37,619 nt of DNA from Nonomuraea sp. SBT364 (GCF_001083785.1 NZ_LAVL01000079.1:1-37619), one strand, 5' to 3'; positions 7,583 to 15,708 are shown, counted from the stretch's first letter. Notes: generated by a model from the sequence alone, not told the origin. Numbers and translations: made by a program.

Positions 7583-9355
7583 TCAACCATCGCAATTGGG
7601 CGAGCAGATGCGGCGCTCCATGCCTTGCAGGAAGAAGTCGCGGACCTGCAGCGGGTCCTTGGCGATGTACGCCTCGCCGCCCGTCGCCTTGGCGACCGCG
7701 TCCATCTGCCGCTTGCCCGCCTGCGCCTCCGGCCCGAACGCGATGAGCAGGATGCTCACCGGCCGCTCCGGGTCGTAGGCCGTCTTGAGGTAGTCGAGGA
7801 TCTGCGCGTTGGTGACGCCGCCGTCGGGGTCGTCGTTGCCGGCGCCGTCGGTCAGGATCAGCAGCGTGTTGATCTTGTCCCGCTTGTACGTCTCGGTCAT
7901 GTGCGTGTAGGCGGCCTTGAGCGAGTCGTTCAGCCCGGTGTCGCCGGTCGCCTTGGCCTCGACCGTGGACAGCTGCTGGGCCAGCACGTCCTTGCGCAGC
8001 GCGCCGTCGATGCTCTCGGCCAGCGGGCCGACGGAGACGACCTCCTGGTAGTCCTTGCCCCGGCCGTCCAGATGGGTGGAGAACTTCCACACGCCCATCT
8101 CCGAGTCCGGCGGGAACAGCGCCAGCCCCTCGGTGGCGATCTTGCTGATGGCCTTCATGCGGGTCAGGCCGGTGCCGGGGTCGGGCAGCGCCATCGTGCC
8201 CGACACGTCCAGCAGCGTGAGCAGCCGGGTGCCCAGGTTCAGCCGCGACCAGGTCTGCGTCATGGTGGCGACGGTCTTGACGTCCGGCGCCGGCATGGCC
8301 TTGGGAGGCGCGGGCGTGAAGCCCTTGGACTCCGACAGCGTCTCGCTCGCCTTGCCGTCGGGGCTGCGGAAGCCCTGGGCGCGCAGCACCTTGAGCGCCG
8401 ACTCCTTGCCGAGCTCCTGACGGAAGTCGGCGGCCGCCTTCAGCTTCTCGGCGTCCTTGGTGACGACGGTCAGCGGGTAGTCCAGGCTCAGCGTGCCCTC
8501 GCTGGGGTACAGCGCCACCACCGGCGTGTCCGGCTTTTTCGTGTTGTGTACGTGAATCGCCTGCTCGGACGTGACGCCGATCGGCACCCGGTCACCGGAC
8601 TTCACGGTGAGGCTGGCCAGCAGCGCGGTGGGGTCGGCGACGAGCTGCCCCGACAGCTCCTTGAGCGCGCCCACCAGCGCCTTCTCCTGCTTGGCCGCCT
8701 TGGCGGTGCCGGCCGCGGCCAGCAGCGGCGCCAGCCCGGCGGAGTTCTTCTGCGGATCGAGGGCCAGCACTCGGACCTTCTTGCCCGGCCCGTCGACGTT
8801 CGCCACGTTGGAGGCCGCGACCATGCCGGACCAGCTCGGCTTGAGCGTGCCCTCCAGCTTGGCCGCCGAGCTCTCGGCCGTGGCCAGCACCACCGGCGAG
8901 GCGGCGACCGAGCCCGCCGGCTCGGGCAGCGTGACCGACTCCTGGGTGCGCACCCGGTTCACCACGAGGCTGGAGTCGGCCACCCAGACGTCGCCCTTGA
9001 ACTTGCCGGCGGTCAGCGCGTTCTCCGACCGGGTCGCGCTCTCCTTGGCCACCGTGACCTCGACGCACTTGCTGTCGATCGAGTGCAGGGCCTTGTTGTA
9101 GTTGCCCGCGATCTTGTTCAGGGCCGGCTGAATGTCCGGCGTCGCGACGACGGCCAGCGGCAGCTTGCCGCTGGAGCAGTCGTGCTCCCGGTTGAAGATG
9201 ACGAACGCGGCCACACCGAGGAGCACGGCGAGCGCCACGGCTCCCGCGAGCGGGACGAGCACCCGGCCGCGGCCGCGGCTCGCTCGTCTTCTGCTGGGGG
9301 GTGGATCCTGGGCTCGGTAGCCGCCATCGAACTCGTCTGTGCGGTGTCGCCCCAC
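7583..9355 (-). CDS. Membrane-anchored substrate-binding plus von Willebrand A domain protein
   Basis: A 590-residue protein: a basic N-terminus, one membrane span (about 32-54), a periplasmic-binding-protein-like domain (about 65-345; GDVWVADSSLVVNRV and similar) and a VWA domain (about 375-575) with an intact MIDAS: DVSGT at 383-387, Thr473, and TDGAGND at 502-508. It would be anchored with the bulk outside the cell; MIDAS domains bind ligands or partner proteins through a divalent metal. Four cysteines (60, 97, 584, 588) may form disulfides. The frame is open 33 codons further upstream, but the GTG at 9353-9355 has AGAGG 6 bases before it. The paired sigma/anti-sigma fusion downstream suggests the two proteins form a surface-sensing unit (inference). 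The ligand is unknown. Confidence 0.83.
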   Translation of the reverse strand: MGRHRTDEFDGGYRAQDPPPSRRRASRGRGRVLVPLAGAVALAVLLGVAAFVIFNREHDCSSGKLPLAVVATPDIQPALNKIAGNYNKALHSIDSKCVEVTVAKESATRSENALTAGKFKGDVWVADSSLVVNRVRTQESVTLPEPAGSVAASPVVLATAESSAAKLEGTLKPSWSGMVAASNVANVDGPGKKVRVLALDPQKNSAGLAPLLAAAGTAKAAKQEKALVGALKELSGQLVADPTALLASLTVKSGDRVPIGVTSEQAIHVHNTKKPDTPVVALYPSEGTLSLDYPLTVVTKDAEKLKAAADFRQELGKESALKVLRAQGFRSPDGKASETLSESKGFTPAPPKAMPAPDVKTVATMTQTWSRLNLGTRLLTLLDVSGTMALPDPGTGLTRMKAISKIATEGLALFPPDSEMGVWKFSTHLDGRGKDYQEVVSVGPLAESIDGALRKDVLAQQLSTVEAKATGDTGLNDSLKAAYTHMTETYKRDKINTLLILTDGAGNDDPDGGVTNAQILDYLKTAYDPERPVSILLIAFGPEAQAGKRQMDAVAKATGGEAYIAKDPLQVRDFFLQGMERRICSPNCDG

Positions 9356-9415
9356 GATGTCCTCTTGGTGTGTGTTTGAAAACCTTCCGGAGACCCTAAC
9401 CGGTGATGCTCCGCA

Positions 9416-9437
9416 ATACTCGGGGAACGATACTCGG
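9416..9437. repeat. Direct repeat ATACTCGG x2, 14-base period
   Basis: Two copies of ATACTCGG start at 9416 and 9430 in the leader of the VWA gene. Two sites with a regular spacing upstream of an operon that encodes its own sigma factor could be an activator or repressor site. This is a candidate only. Confidence 0.35.
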
Positions 9438-9477
9438 TGTGCTTGCTGTGGCAAACCACCTGTTTTGGTGCGCTAAT

Positions 9478-9493
9478 AACGCTCTGTAGCGTT
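9478..9493 (-). terminator. Hairpin at the end of the CDF-like gene
   Basis: Perfect 6-base arms AACGCT/AGCGTT with a 4-base loop, touching the stop codon of the CDF-like gene and followed on the minus strand by the weakly T-rich TATTAG. It may act as a terminator between that gene and the VWA/sigma operon. The stem is short, so confidence is modest. Confidence 0.45.
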
Positions 9494-10128
9494 CAGTGGC
9501 AGCATGCGTGACCGCGCCACGCCCGCCAGCCCTCACGGACGGCGACCACCGCGAGCGCGAGCGCCATCGCCGGATCGACCCACCACCAGCCGATCGTGCC
9601 CGCCCACAACCCGGCCAGCACGCCGGCCGCCATCGCGCCGCAGATCAGGTTCTGCGCGGCCTCGCCCGCCGTCGCCCCGGAGGCCAGCCGCTTGGCCAGC
9701 CGCCGCTTGACCAGGCCCAGGATCGGCATGCTGACCAGGCTGACCGCCGTCACCACGATGCCCAGCACGCTCGGCACCGCCCGATGCCCGGCATCCAGGT
9801 CGTGACCCACGTGGATGATCAGATAGGGGGCGAGCAGCCAGAAGCTCACCGCGATAGCCCGCCGTGCCCGATGCTCGGCGCTCGCCGACAGCGTCCGCGT
9901 CCCGGTGAACCGCCACACCACGATCAGGCTCGCCGCGACCTCCACCAGAGCCGACAGCCCCCACCCGATCAGCGCCACCGAATGCGCCGCCAGCCCGGCC
10001 GCCAGCCCGAGCGAGCTCTCCACCGCCAGCCACACGATGGTGACCACGGAGAGTGACCGCGCCAGCCGCGCAGTCCGGATCCAGTCGGCTGACGCGGCCG
10101 GATGCGCATGAACCCGCTGGTCAGGCAC
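9493..10128 (-). CDS. CDF-like cation transporter without the C-terminal cytosolic domain
   Basis: A 211-residue protein with about six membrane segments, resembling the membrane part of cation diffusion facilitators (for example SVALIGWGLSALVEVAASLIVVWR for helix 2 and WWVDPAMALALAVVAVREGW for helix 6). The family usually carries HxxxD or DxxxD zinc sites in helices 2 and 5; here helix 2 has G-x-x-S-x-x-x-E and helix 5 (EAAQNLICGAMAAG) has no HxxxD, so metal transport is uncertain. The C-terminus ends in HACCH, a potential metal-binding pair. The GTG at 10126-10128 with GGAGG 6 bases upstream is the best start, although the frame stays open further upstream. It is transcribed divergently from the DUF4184 gene. 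Confidence 0.75.
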   Translation of the reverse strand: MPDQRVHAHPAASADWIRTARLARSLSVVTIVWLAVESSLGLAAGLAAHSVALIGWGLSALVEVAASLIVVWRFTGTRTLSASAEHRARRAIAVSFWLLAPYLIIHVGHDLDAGHRAVPSVLGIVVTAVSLVSMPILGLVKRRLAKRLASGATAGEAAQNLICGAMAAGVLAGLWAGTIGWWWVDPAMALALAVVAVREGWRAWRGHACCH

Positions 10129-10273
10129 CTTGAACCTCCGCATTCCGGCTTCCGGCCGTCGACAGCACTCTGTGCCGTACCCATTACCAATCGTGACCTT
10201 AGAGGCTCGCGGCAAAGAATGTTCAAGCTTCGCGGGTAGTGTGCAGTGATCATCCATGGGATATGGGGAGCCG

Positions 10274-11056
10274 ATGCCGTTCACGCCCAGTCACATCGCG
10301 GCGGTGCTGCCGCTCGTGTCGTCACCGCGCATGCGCAGGCTGGCGGATCCGTGGGCGCTGGCCGTCGGGGCCATGGTGCCCGACCTGCCGATCTTCCTGC
10401 CGTTCCTGCCCGACTACAGCGACTGGCACTCCTGGCAGGGGGTCGTCACCGTGGACCTGGCGGCGGTGCTGGCGCTGCTGGTGCTCTTCCACGGTCTGCT
10501 GCGCGATCCGCTGATCGGGCTGCTCCCGCCCGCGTTCGCCGGGCGCGCCGCGACGCTCCTGCCGAGCCGCCGGGAGCTGCTGACCAGGCTGCCCGCCATG
10601 GTCGCGGGGGCGCTGATCGGCGCGGGCACGCACGTCCTGTGGGACTCGTTCACGCACTCCACCGGTCCGGGGGAGTGGGGCCACTGGCTCGGGGTCTCCG
10701 TCCTGGGCGTGCTGCCGCTGTTCCGCGTGCTGCAGTACCTGTCGTCGGCCGTCGGCCTGGCCGTCGTCGTGTGGTGGGCCTGGCGCGGCCTGGCGGCGCT
10801 GCCGCCCGCCCCGGTCCCCGGCCGCCTGCGCGTCTCCGCGCGCATGCGCGGCACCGTGCTGGCCGGCGGCGTCGCCGGCATCCTGACCGGCGCGTTCGTC
10901 TGGCCGATGGTGGACGAGCCCAACCCGGCCTACGGCCTGCCCTCGGTGATCACCAAGGTGGGCGCGGGCACCGTCATCGGCCTGTGCCTGGTGCTCGCCT
11001 GCTATGCGGTCGTCTGGCAGGTCAGGCGGCTCATGGCAGTATCGGAAGGTGCTTGA
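10274..11056 (+). CDS. DUF4184 family membrane protein
   Basis: A 260-residue protein starting MPFTPSHIAAVLPL, the hallmark N-terminus of DUF4184 proteins, with the conserved HVLWDSFTH motif near residue 120 and about six membrane segments. These proteins resemble membrane-bound metal-dependent hydrolases of the phospholipase/YdjM type: the N-terminal His, GAMVPDLP and the HxxxDxxTH motif could bind metal (family-level reading). No substrate is known. ATG 10274 follows GGGGAG; an in-frame ATG six codons earlier fits the family less well. Its stop overlaps the following methyltransferase by 8 bases. Confidence 0.82.
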   Translation: MPFTPSHIAAVLPLVSSPRMRRLADPWALAVGAMVPDLPIFLPFLPDYSDWHSWQGVVTVDLAAVLALLVLFHGLLRDPLIGLLPPAFAGRAATLLPSRRELLTRLPAMVAGALIGAGTHVLWDSFTHSTGPGEWGHWLGVSVLGVLPLFRVLQYLSSAVGLAVVVWWAWRGLAALPPAPVPGRLRVSARMRGTVLAGGVAGILTGAFVWPMVDEPNPAYGLPSVITKVGAGTVIGLCLVLACYAVVWQVRRLMAVSEGA

Positions 11057-11855
11057 GTACGTAACCGACGCCGCCGACCCCCGGCTGGCCGACTACACCC
11101 GGCTGCGCGACGTGGAGCTGCGCAAGAGCCTCGAAGCCGAGCGCGGCCTGTTCCTGGCGGAGGGCGAGAAGGTGATCAGGCGCGCCATCGCCGCCGGCTA
11201 CCCGATCCGCTCCGTCCTGACGACCCGCCGCTGGCTCCAGCCCCTCGCCGACGTCCTCGGCGACGCCACCGTGTACGTCGTCAGCGACGAGATCATGTCG
11301 GGCGTCGCCGGCTTCGAGATCCACCGGGGCGCCCTGGCCTCCATGGCCCGGCTGCCCCTGCCCGCCCTGGGCACGGTGCTGGCTCCGGCCGCCCGCGTCG
11401 TCGTCCTTGAGGACATCGTCGACCACGCCAACGTCGGCGCGATCTTCCGCTGCGCCGCCGCCCTGGGCGTCGGTGGCGTCGTCCTGTCGCCCCGCTGCGC
11501 CGACCCCCTCTACCGCCGGGCCGTCAAGGTCTCGATGGGCGCCGTCTTCTCCATCCCGTACGCGCGGATGGACAACTGGTACACCGGCCTCGACGAGCTG
11601 CGCGCGGCAGGCTTCCAGACGCTCGCGCTCACCCCCGACCAGTCCGTCACCCCGATCGACACGGTCAAGCTGGGCGACCGGGTGGCGCTGCTGCTCGGCG
11701 CGGAGGGCGACGGCCTGTCGTCGCGCTGGCTGCACGAGGCGGACGAGGCGGTGTGCATCGCGATGAGCCCGTCGGCGATGGCCGCCGGCGTCGACTCGCT
11801 GAACGTCGTGGCCGCCGCCGCGATCGCCTGCCACGGGCTGATGCGAACCGTTTAG
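11049..11855 (+). CDS. TrmH/SpoU family RNA 2'-O-methyltransferase
   Basis: A 268-residue SPOUT-class enzyme. All three SpoU motifs are visible: motif 1 VDHANVGAIFRCAAALG (catalytic Asn/Arg), motif 2 LLLGAEGDGLS, motif 3 IAMSPSAMAAGVDSLNVVAAAAI. An N-terminal substrate-binding part (LRDVELRKSLEAERGLFLAEGEKV) is typical of 23S rRNA Gm-type enzymes. It should transfer a methyl group from SAM to a ribose in rRNA or tRNA. The start is the weakest part: GTG 11049 overlaps the DUF4184 end by 8 bases and fits the family N-terminus, but no well-spaced ribosome site is seen, so coupled re-initiation is likely. The next in-frame possibility upstream is ATG 11004. Confidence 0.87.
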   Translation: MLEYVTDAADPRLADYTRLRDVELRKSLEAERGLFLAEGEKVIRRAIAAGYPIRSVLTTRRWLQPLADVLGDATVYVVSDEIMSGVAGFEIHRGALASMARLPLPALGTVLAPAARVVVLEDIVDHANVGAIFRCAAALGVGGVVLSPRCADPLYRRAVKVSMGAVFSIPYARMDNWYTGLDELRAAGFQTLALTPDQSVTPIDTVKLGDRVALLLGAEGDGLSSRWLHEADEAVCIAMSPSAMAAGVDSLNVVAAAAIACHGLMRTV

Positions 11856-11871
11856 ACGCTTCACACCGGGC

Positions 11872-12141
11872 ATGGGCATATCTATGCATGGTGTGGAGAA
11901 AGTCTTGTCAGTGGGGACGGGAATGCTCAGCGGCGCGCTGGCCGCCGCGATGTTCAAGCGGACGTGGAAGCTGGTGTCCGGCGACGACGACGCGCCGGAC
12001 GCCGGTGACCTGGAACGCGGCTGGACGGAAGTGCTCGTCGCCGCCGCGATCCAGGGCGCGCTGTTCGGCCTGGTCAAGGCCGCCGTGCATCGCGCCGGCG
12101 CGCGGACGTTCCGGCACCGGGCGATCGAGGGCAAGTCCTGA
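11872..12141 (+). CDS. DUF4235 family small membrane-associated protein
   Basis: An 89-residue protein with two hydrophobic segments (VGTGMLSGALAAAMFKRTWK and VLVAAAIQGALFGLVKAAV) split by an acidic loop (SGDDDAPDAGDLERG), matching DUF4235 proteins that are widespread in actinobacteria and of unknown function. The ATG at 11884 gives an N-terminus closer to the family than ATG 11872; neither has a clear ribosome site. It converges on the zinc-peptidase-like gene with a 9-base gap. Confidence 0.75.
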   Translation: MGISMHGVEKVLSVGTGMLSGALAAAMFKRTWKLVSGDDDAPDAGDLERGWTEVLVAAAIQGALFGLVKAAVHRAGARTFRHRAIEGKS

Positions 12142-12150
12142 CGGTCGCGG

Positions 12151-12945
12151 TCAGGCGACCTTCGACGACGAGGCCGCCCAGGTGTTGCACGAGCCCGGGT
12201 CACCGGTGGCGAAGCCGCGCTTCATCCAGGCCCGGACGTTGGACGTCTTGCCGTACCAGCGCTCGCCGCCGGGCTCGTCGCCCATGAGCTGGTTCAGCAT
12301 GGCTGTCCAGTCCTTGCTCGAACGGCCCTTGAGCGGCCAGACGCTCTTCACGAACGCGCCGCCGAAGCAGTCGGACTGCAGGCTGTAGCGCCGGTTCTGC
12401 TCCTGCCATTCGGCGTCGTCGTCATAGGTCTCCTCGGACAGGGCCGAGGTGATGCCCGCCATGTTCTGGATGTGGAGCCCGTACATCCTGGCTGTCGTGG
12501 TGAACAGCCAGAGGTCGTGCGGCTGGCCGAGCCAGTCCTTGCCCAGCTGGACGATCAGCGTGCGATTCTCGTCACAGTAGTAAGCCTGGGAATTGTCGTT
12601 GCCGACCTCGTGGCCGCAGTACTTCTTGGGCACCTTGTTCACGTGCTTCACGCGGAGTTTCTGGAAGTCGATTCCCGCGTCCCTGAGGTGCTTGCTCCAG
12701 GTCTTGTCCAGGCAGGCGGCCACGGCGTTGACATAGGCCCTGGCCATCGGCTTGTTGTTGCGCTTAACGGGCTTTTCAGCGCATTTACTCTTGGGCAGGG
12801 CGCCTGTTTCGTAGAGCGCGTTCTCCGTGAGCTCGGTGCCCTCGACGGGGTCCTGTGCGGACGAAGCCGCGGCCGTGCCGGTCAACGGCAGAAGGGCGGC
12901 GGCGGTAAGCGCGGCGATCACGCGAATTTTCACAAGCCGCGACAT
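12151..12945 (-). CDS. Exported neutral zinc metallopeptidase homologue, probably catalytically dead
   Basis: A 264-residue protein with a clear signal peptide (cleavage near ASSA, residues 27-30). The framework follows the YpfJ-type zinc peptidase family: YYCDENRTLIVQ near residues 122-133, then a helix ending in GLHIQNMAGI, QSDCFGGAF near 190-198, and the C-terminal RGFATGDPGSCNTW. In active members the helix reads AHE-x-GHH; here it is A-R-M-Y-G-L-H (152-158), so both zinc histidines and the catalytic Glu are missing. I infer a non-enzymatic role such as binding a cell-wall or protein ligand. Paired cysteines (55/79, 110/124, 193/253 region) suggest disulfides. Divergent from the serine hydrolase across 74 bases. 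Confidence 0.75.
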   Translation of the reverse strand: MSRLVKIRVIAALTAAALLPLTGTAAASSAQDPVEGTELTENALYETGALPKSKCAEKPVKRNNKPMARAYVNAVAACLDKTWSKHLRDAGIDFQKLRVKHVNKVPKKYCGHEVGNDNSQAYYCDENRTLIVQLGKDWLGQPHDLWLFTTTARMYGLHIQNMAGITSALSEETYDDDAEWQEQNRRYSLQSDCFGGAFVKSVWPLKGRSSKDWTAMLNQLMGDEPGGERWYGKTSNVRAWMKRGFATGDPGSCNTWAASSSKVA

Positions 12946-13019
12946 TAGGGCTTCAGGGGCGGATAGGGCAACAGAGGCGGAAACGCCGCGGAAACGGGCA
13001 GGCCGGAAAGCTGCCGATC

Positions 13020-13946
13020 ATGAGGTTTCCGGTCCTGCGAGGGGCGGCGGTGGTCGCGGTCCTGGCGAGTGTGACGGCTTCGGTGCCGCTGGAGGGAGTC
13101 ATGCCGGTGGAGGAGGCCGTCCCGGTGCCGGCGGCGGCTCCTCCCGCGGCCCGGACCGCCGAGCCGGAACGGGCCGCCCGGACGTCGTTCGGCGCGGCCG
13201 AGCGTAAGACGTTCGGCGCGGCCGAGCGCAAGAGGCTGAGCCGGGCGCTCGATCGCTACCTGGACGGCCGGGCGGGCCGCGTGTCGGTGGCCGTGCGCGA
13301 TCTCACGACGGGGCTGGCGTTCTCGTACAACACGAGCCTGCGCCCGGCCACGGCCAGCATCGTCAAGGTGAACCTGGTGATGGCGCTGCTGCTCAGGGCG
13401 CAGCGCGAGCGGCGCCGGCTGAGCGCGCGGGAGCGGGCGCTGGCCGGGCGGGCCGTCCGGGTGAGCGACAACGACGCCGCCACCGCGCTGTGGAACGCCG
13501 TCGGCGGGGCGGCCGGGCTGGCCGCGGCGAACCGGAAACTGGGCCTGCGGGCCACGGCGCCGGACCCCGGCGGCGCGTGGGGTGCCACCAGCACGAGCGC
13601 CGCCGACCAGGTGCGGTTGCTGCGGGCGCTCACGTCGGACAGGAGCCCGTTGTCCGCCCGGCACCGCCGCTACGTGCTGGGGCTGATGAAGGACGTGGCG
13701 CCGGAGCAGGCGTGGGGAGTCAGCGCCGCCGTGGGCGGGACCGACGTGGCGCTGAAGAACGGCTGGCTGCCCAGGCCGCGCCACGGCGGCCGGTGGACGG
13801 TCAACAGCGTCGGGCGGGTGCGCGGCGACGGCCACGACTACCTGATCGCCGTCGTCTCCGAGCGGCACGCGTCGATGGGCGAGGGCGTCAAGGTGGTGGA
13901 GAAGGTCGCGAAGACGGTCACCGCGACCCTCTCCCGCAACTCCTAG
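13020..13946 (+). CDS. Exported serine hydrolase of the beta-lactamase/penicillin-recognising fold
   Basis: A 308-residue protein with an N-terminal hydrophobic signal and a Pro/Ala-rich stretch. The three active-site motifs are in order: S113-I-V-K116 (TASIVKVN), S149-D-N151 (VSDNDAA) and K246-N-G248 (ALKNGWL) in place of K-T/S-G. No class A ExxLN omega-loop is seen, so this is more likely a peptidase or esterase on the cell surface than a resistance beta-lactamase. ATG 13020 follows GGAAAG at 9 bases. A 24-base in-frame duplication near residues 57-71 repeats FGAAERK. Its stop shares CTAG with the converging Gfo/Idh gene. Confidence 0.82.
   Translation: MRFPVLRGAAVVAVLASVTASVPLEGVMPVEEAVPVPAAAPPAARTAEPERAARTSFGAAERKTFGAAERKRLSRALDRYLDGRAGRVSVAVRDLTTGLAFSYNTSLRPATASIVKVNLVMALLLRAQRERRRLSARERALAGRAVRVSDNDAATALWNAVGGAAGLAAANRKLGLRATAPDPGGAWGATSTSAADQVRLLRALTSDRSPLSARHRRYVLGLMKDVAPEQAWGVSAAVGGTDVALKNGWLPRPRHGGRWTVNSVGRVRGDGHDYLIAVVSERHASMGEGVKVVEKVAKTVTATLSRNS
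13187..13228 (+). repeat. In-frame tandem duplication inside the serine hydrolase gene
   Basis: An 18-base identical unit occurs at 13187-13204 and 13211-13228, a 24-base period, encoding FGAAERK twice in the linker before the catalytic domain. It looks like a recent slippage or duplication in a surface-exposed linker. Confidence 0.8.
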
Positions 13947-14974
13947 ATCACCACCCGGGTCCCGGTGCGTACGGACTCCAGGCAGGCGGTCACCATCGCC
14001 AGGCTGCGGATGTTGTCATGGCATTCGCCCTGCGGCACGCTCCCGGTGCGCAGCCCGTCGACGAACTCGGCCAGCCCCTCGGCCAGCCCGGTGAAGCGTC
14101 CGGGCCGTTCGGGGTAGGGGTCCGGCTCGGACCGGTGCGCCTTGAGCGACTCTCCGGCGGCGGCGGACACGGTGGGCGGGGAGCCGCCGTCCCACAGCGC
14201 CGTGCCCCTGGCGCCCGACGCGCGCCAGCCGCCGGTCCACGAGGTCGGCGCGCCGGGTGCCGACCAGCTCCCGGTGAACGAGTAACGCACCCCGCCGGTC
14301 ATCTCGAAGATCGCCATGGCCGAGCACGCGCCCGGGTACCACGTCCACGGCGGCCGGAACGACTCGCAGTAGACAGCCACCGGATCGGTGCCCGAGACGG
14401 CCCGCGCCGCGTCGAACAGATGGATCGCCATGTCCTGCAGCAGCGGATGCTCCAGCACGCCGAGGAACTCCGCGCCCTTGTACGGCATGAAGAACTCCGA
14501 CGCCAGCATGCCCAGCGGCCCCAGCTCGGCGACGGTGCGGCGGAAGGCCACCAGGTCCGGCATGTAGCGGCGGTTCTGGTTGACGGTGAACAGCCGCCGC
14601 GACCGGTCGGCGGCGGCGACCATGTCGCGGGCCTCGCCGAGCGTGACGGACATCGGTTTCTCGCTGAGCACCGACACGCCGCGCTCCAGGGCGGTGACGG
14701 TGACGTCGTGGTGGGCCTCGGGGACGGTGCAGTTGACGATGAAGTCGGGCTCCTCGCCGTCGAGCACGGCGGTGAGCGAGGTGCCCGCCGGTAACCGCTC
14801 CAGGCCCAGCTTGGCGGCGGCGGCGCGGGCCCGGCCGGGCTCGACGTCCACCCAGCCGACGAGCCGGGTGCCGGGGTGGGCCAGCAGTTCAGGCGCCCAC
14901 TGGCCGCCGATGAACCCGGCCCCGACCACCACGCCCTTCAGCGGCCGGTCCGCGTCGATGGTGTCGAACGTCAT
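13943..14974 (-). CDS. Gfo/Idh/MocA family oxidoreductase (last gene of sugar operon)
   Basis: A 343-residue NAD(P)-dependent dehydrogenase. The Rossmann start VVVGAGFIGGQW gives GxGxxG; the catalytic-site Lys lies in the SEKPM motif (near residue 110), and the C-terminal half is the alpha/beta substrate domain with HPLLQDMAIHLFD, the usual D-x-x-x-H pair. Family members oxidise or reduce hydroxyls of sugars, inositols or glycosides. ATG 14972-14974 has AGGGAG 4 bases upstream, although the frame remains open further. It follows the ThuA-like gene by 8 bases and shares its stop (CTAG) with the convergent serine hydrolase. Confidence 0.87.
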   Translation of the reverse strand: MTFDTIDADRPLKGVVVGAGFIGGQWAPELLAHPGTRLVGWVDVEPGRARAAAAKLGLERLPAGTSLTAVLDGEEPDFIVNCTVPEAHHDVTVTALERGVSVLSEKPMSVTLGEARDMVAAADRSRRLFTVNQNRRYMPDLVAFRRTVAELGPLGMLASEFFMPYKGAEFLGVLEHPLLQDMAIHLFDAARAVSGTDPVAVYCESFRPPWTWYPGACSAMAIFEMTGGVRYSFTGSWSAPGAPTSWTGGWRASGARGTALWDGGSPPTVSAAAGESLKAHRSEPDPYPERPGRFTGLAEGLAEFVDGLRTGSVPQGECHDNIRSLAMVTACLESVRTGTRVVI

Positions 14975-14982
14975 GGGTCTCC

Positions 14983-15708
14983 CTACCACTGGATGGGGGT
15001 GTGCGCGTTGTCCAGCGGCGCGCCGACGGGGCTCGACGGCGCCGCCCAGCGCACCGCGTTGGCGAGCACCCGGTGCACGTCCGGGTCGTGGTAGACGGGA
15101 TAGTTCTGGTCGCCGGGGCTGAAGTAGAAGATCCGGCCCAGCCCGCGGGTGTAGCAGCAGCCGCTGCGGAACACCTCGCCGCCGCTGAAGTTGCTGACGA
15201 ACACCAGCTCGTCCGGCTCGGGTATGCCGAACGGCTCGCCGTACGTCTCCTGCTCCCCGATCACCAGCGGACGCGGCACACCCTCGGCGATGGGATGGCC
15301 GGGGGCGACCGTCCATACCAGCTCGCGCTCGCCGGCGTCGCGCCAGTTGAGGCTGCAGGTGGTGCCCATCAGGCTGCGGAAGATCTTGGAGTAGTGGCCG
15401 GAGTGCAGCACCACCAACCCCATGCCGCCGAGCACGCGCCGCCGTACCCGGGCCACGACCTCGTCGGCGACCTCCTCGTGGGCCATGTGCCCCCACCAGG
15501 TGAGCACGTCGGTCCCGGCCAGCTCCTTGTCGGACAGGCCGTGCTCGGGGTCGTCGAGCACGGCGGTGCGCACCCGCACCCCGTCGCCGAGTCGTCCGGT
15601 CAGGCCGGCCGCGATCGCGCCGTGGATGCCGTCGGGGTAGCGGCGGCGTACGTCCTCTTCGCGTTGTTCGTGGTAGTTCTCGCTCCAGACGGTGACTCTG
15701 ATCGGCAT
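14983..15708 (-). CDS. ThuA-like domain protein
   Basis: A 241-residue protein of the ThuA (trehalose utilisation) class-I-amidotransferase-like fold: IRVTVWSENYHE start, DVLTWWGHMAHEEV near residues 75-90, GGMGLVVLHSGHYSKIF, and GRIFYFSPGDQNYP. ThuA proteins work with Gfo/Idh partners (ThuB) on 3-keto sugars in rhizobia; the reaction here is inferred to be isomerisation or processing of an oxidised sugar. ATG 15706-15708 has GGGGAG 4 bases before it, and an in-frame GTG 33 bases upstream is less likely. It lies in the middle of the four-gene sugar operon. Confidence 0.85.
   Translation of the reverse strand: MPIRVTVWSENYHEQREEDVRRRYPDGIHGAIAAGLTGRLGDGVRVRTAVLDDPEHGLSDKELAGTDVLTWWGHMAHEEVADEVVARVRRRVLGGMGLVVLHSGHYSKIFRSLMGTTCSLNWRDAGERELVWTVAPGHPIAEGVPRPLVIGEQETYGEPFGIPEPDELVFVSNFSGGEVFRSGCCYTRGLGRIFYFSPGDQNYPVYHDPDVHRVLANAVRWAAPSSPVGAPLDNAHTPIQW

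Noticed and set aside
13020..13946. Serine hydrolase as an antibiotic-resistance beta-lactamase
   Set aside because: No class A ExxLN motif, K-N-G in place of K-T/S-G, and a long disordered leader; a cell-surface hydrolase fits better.
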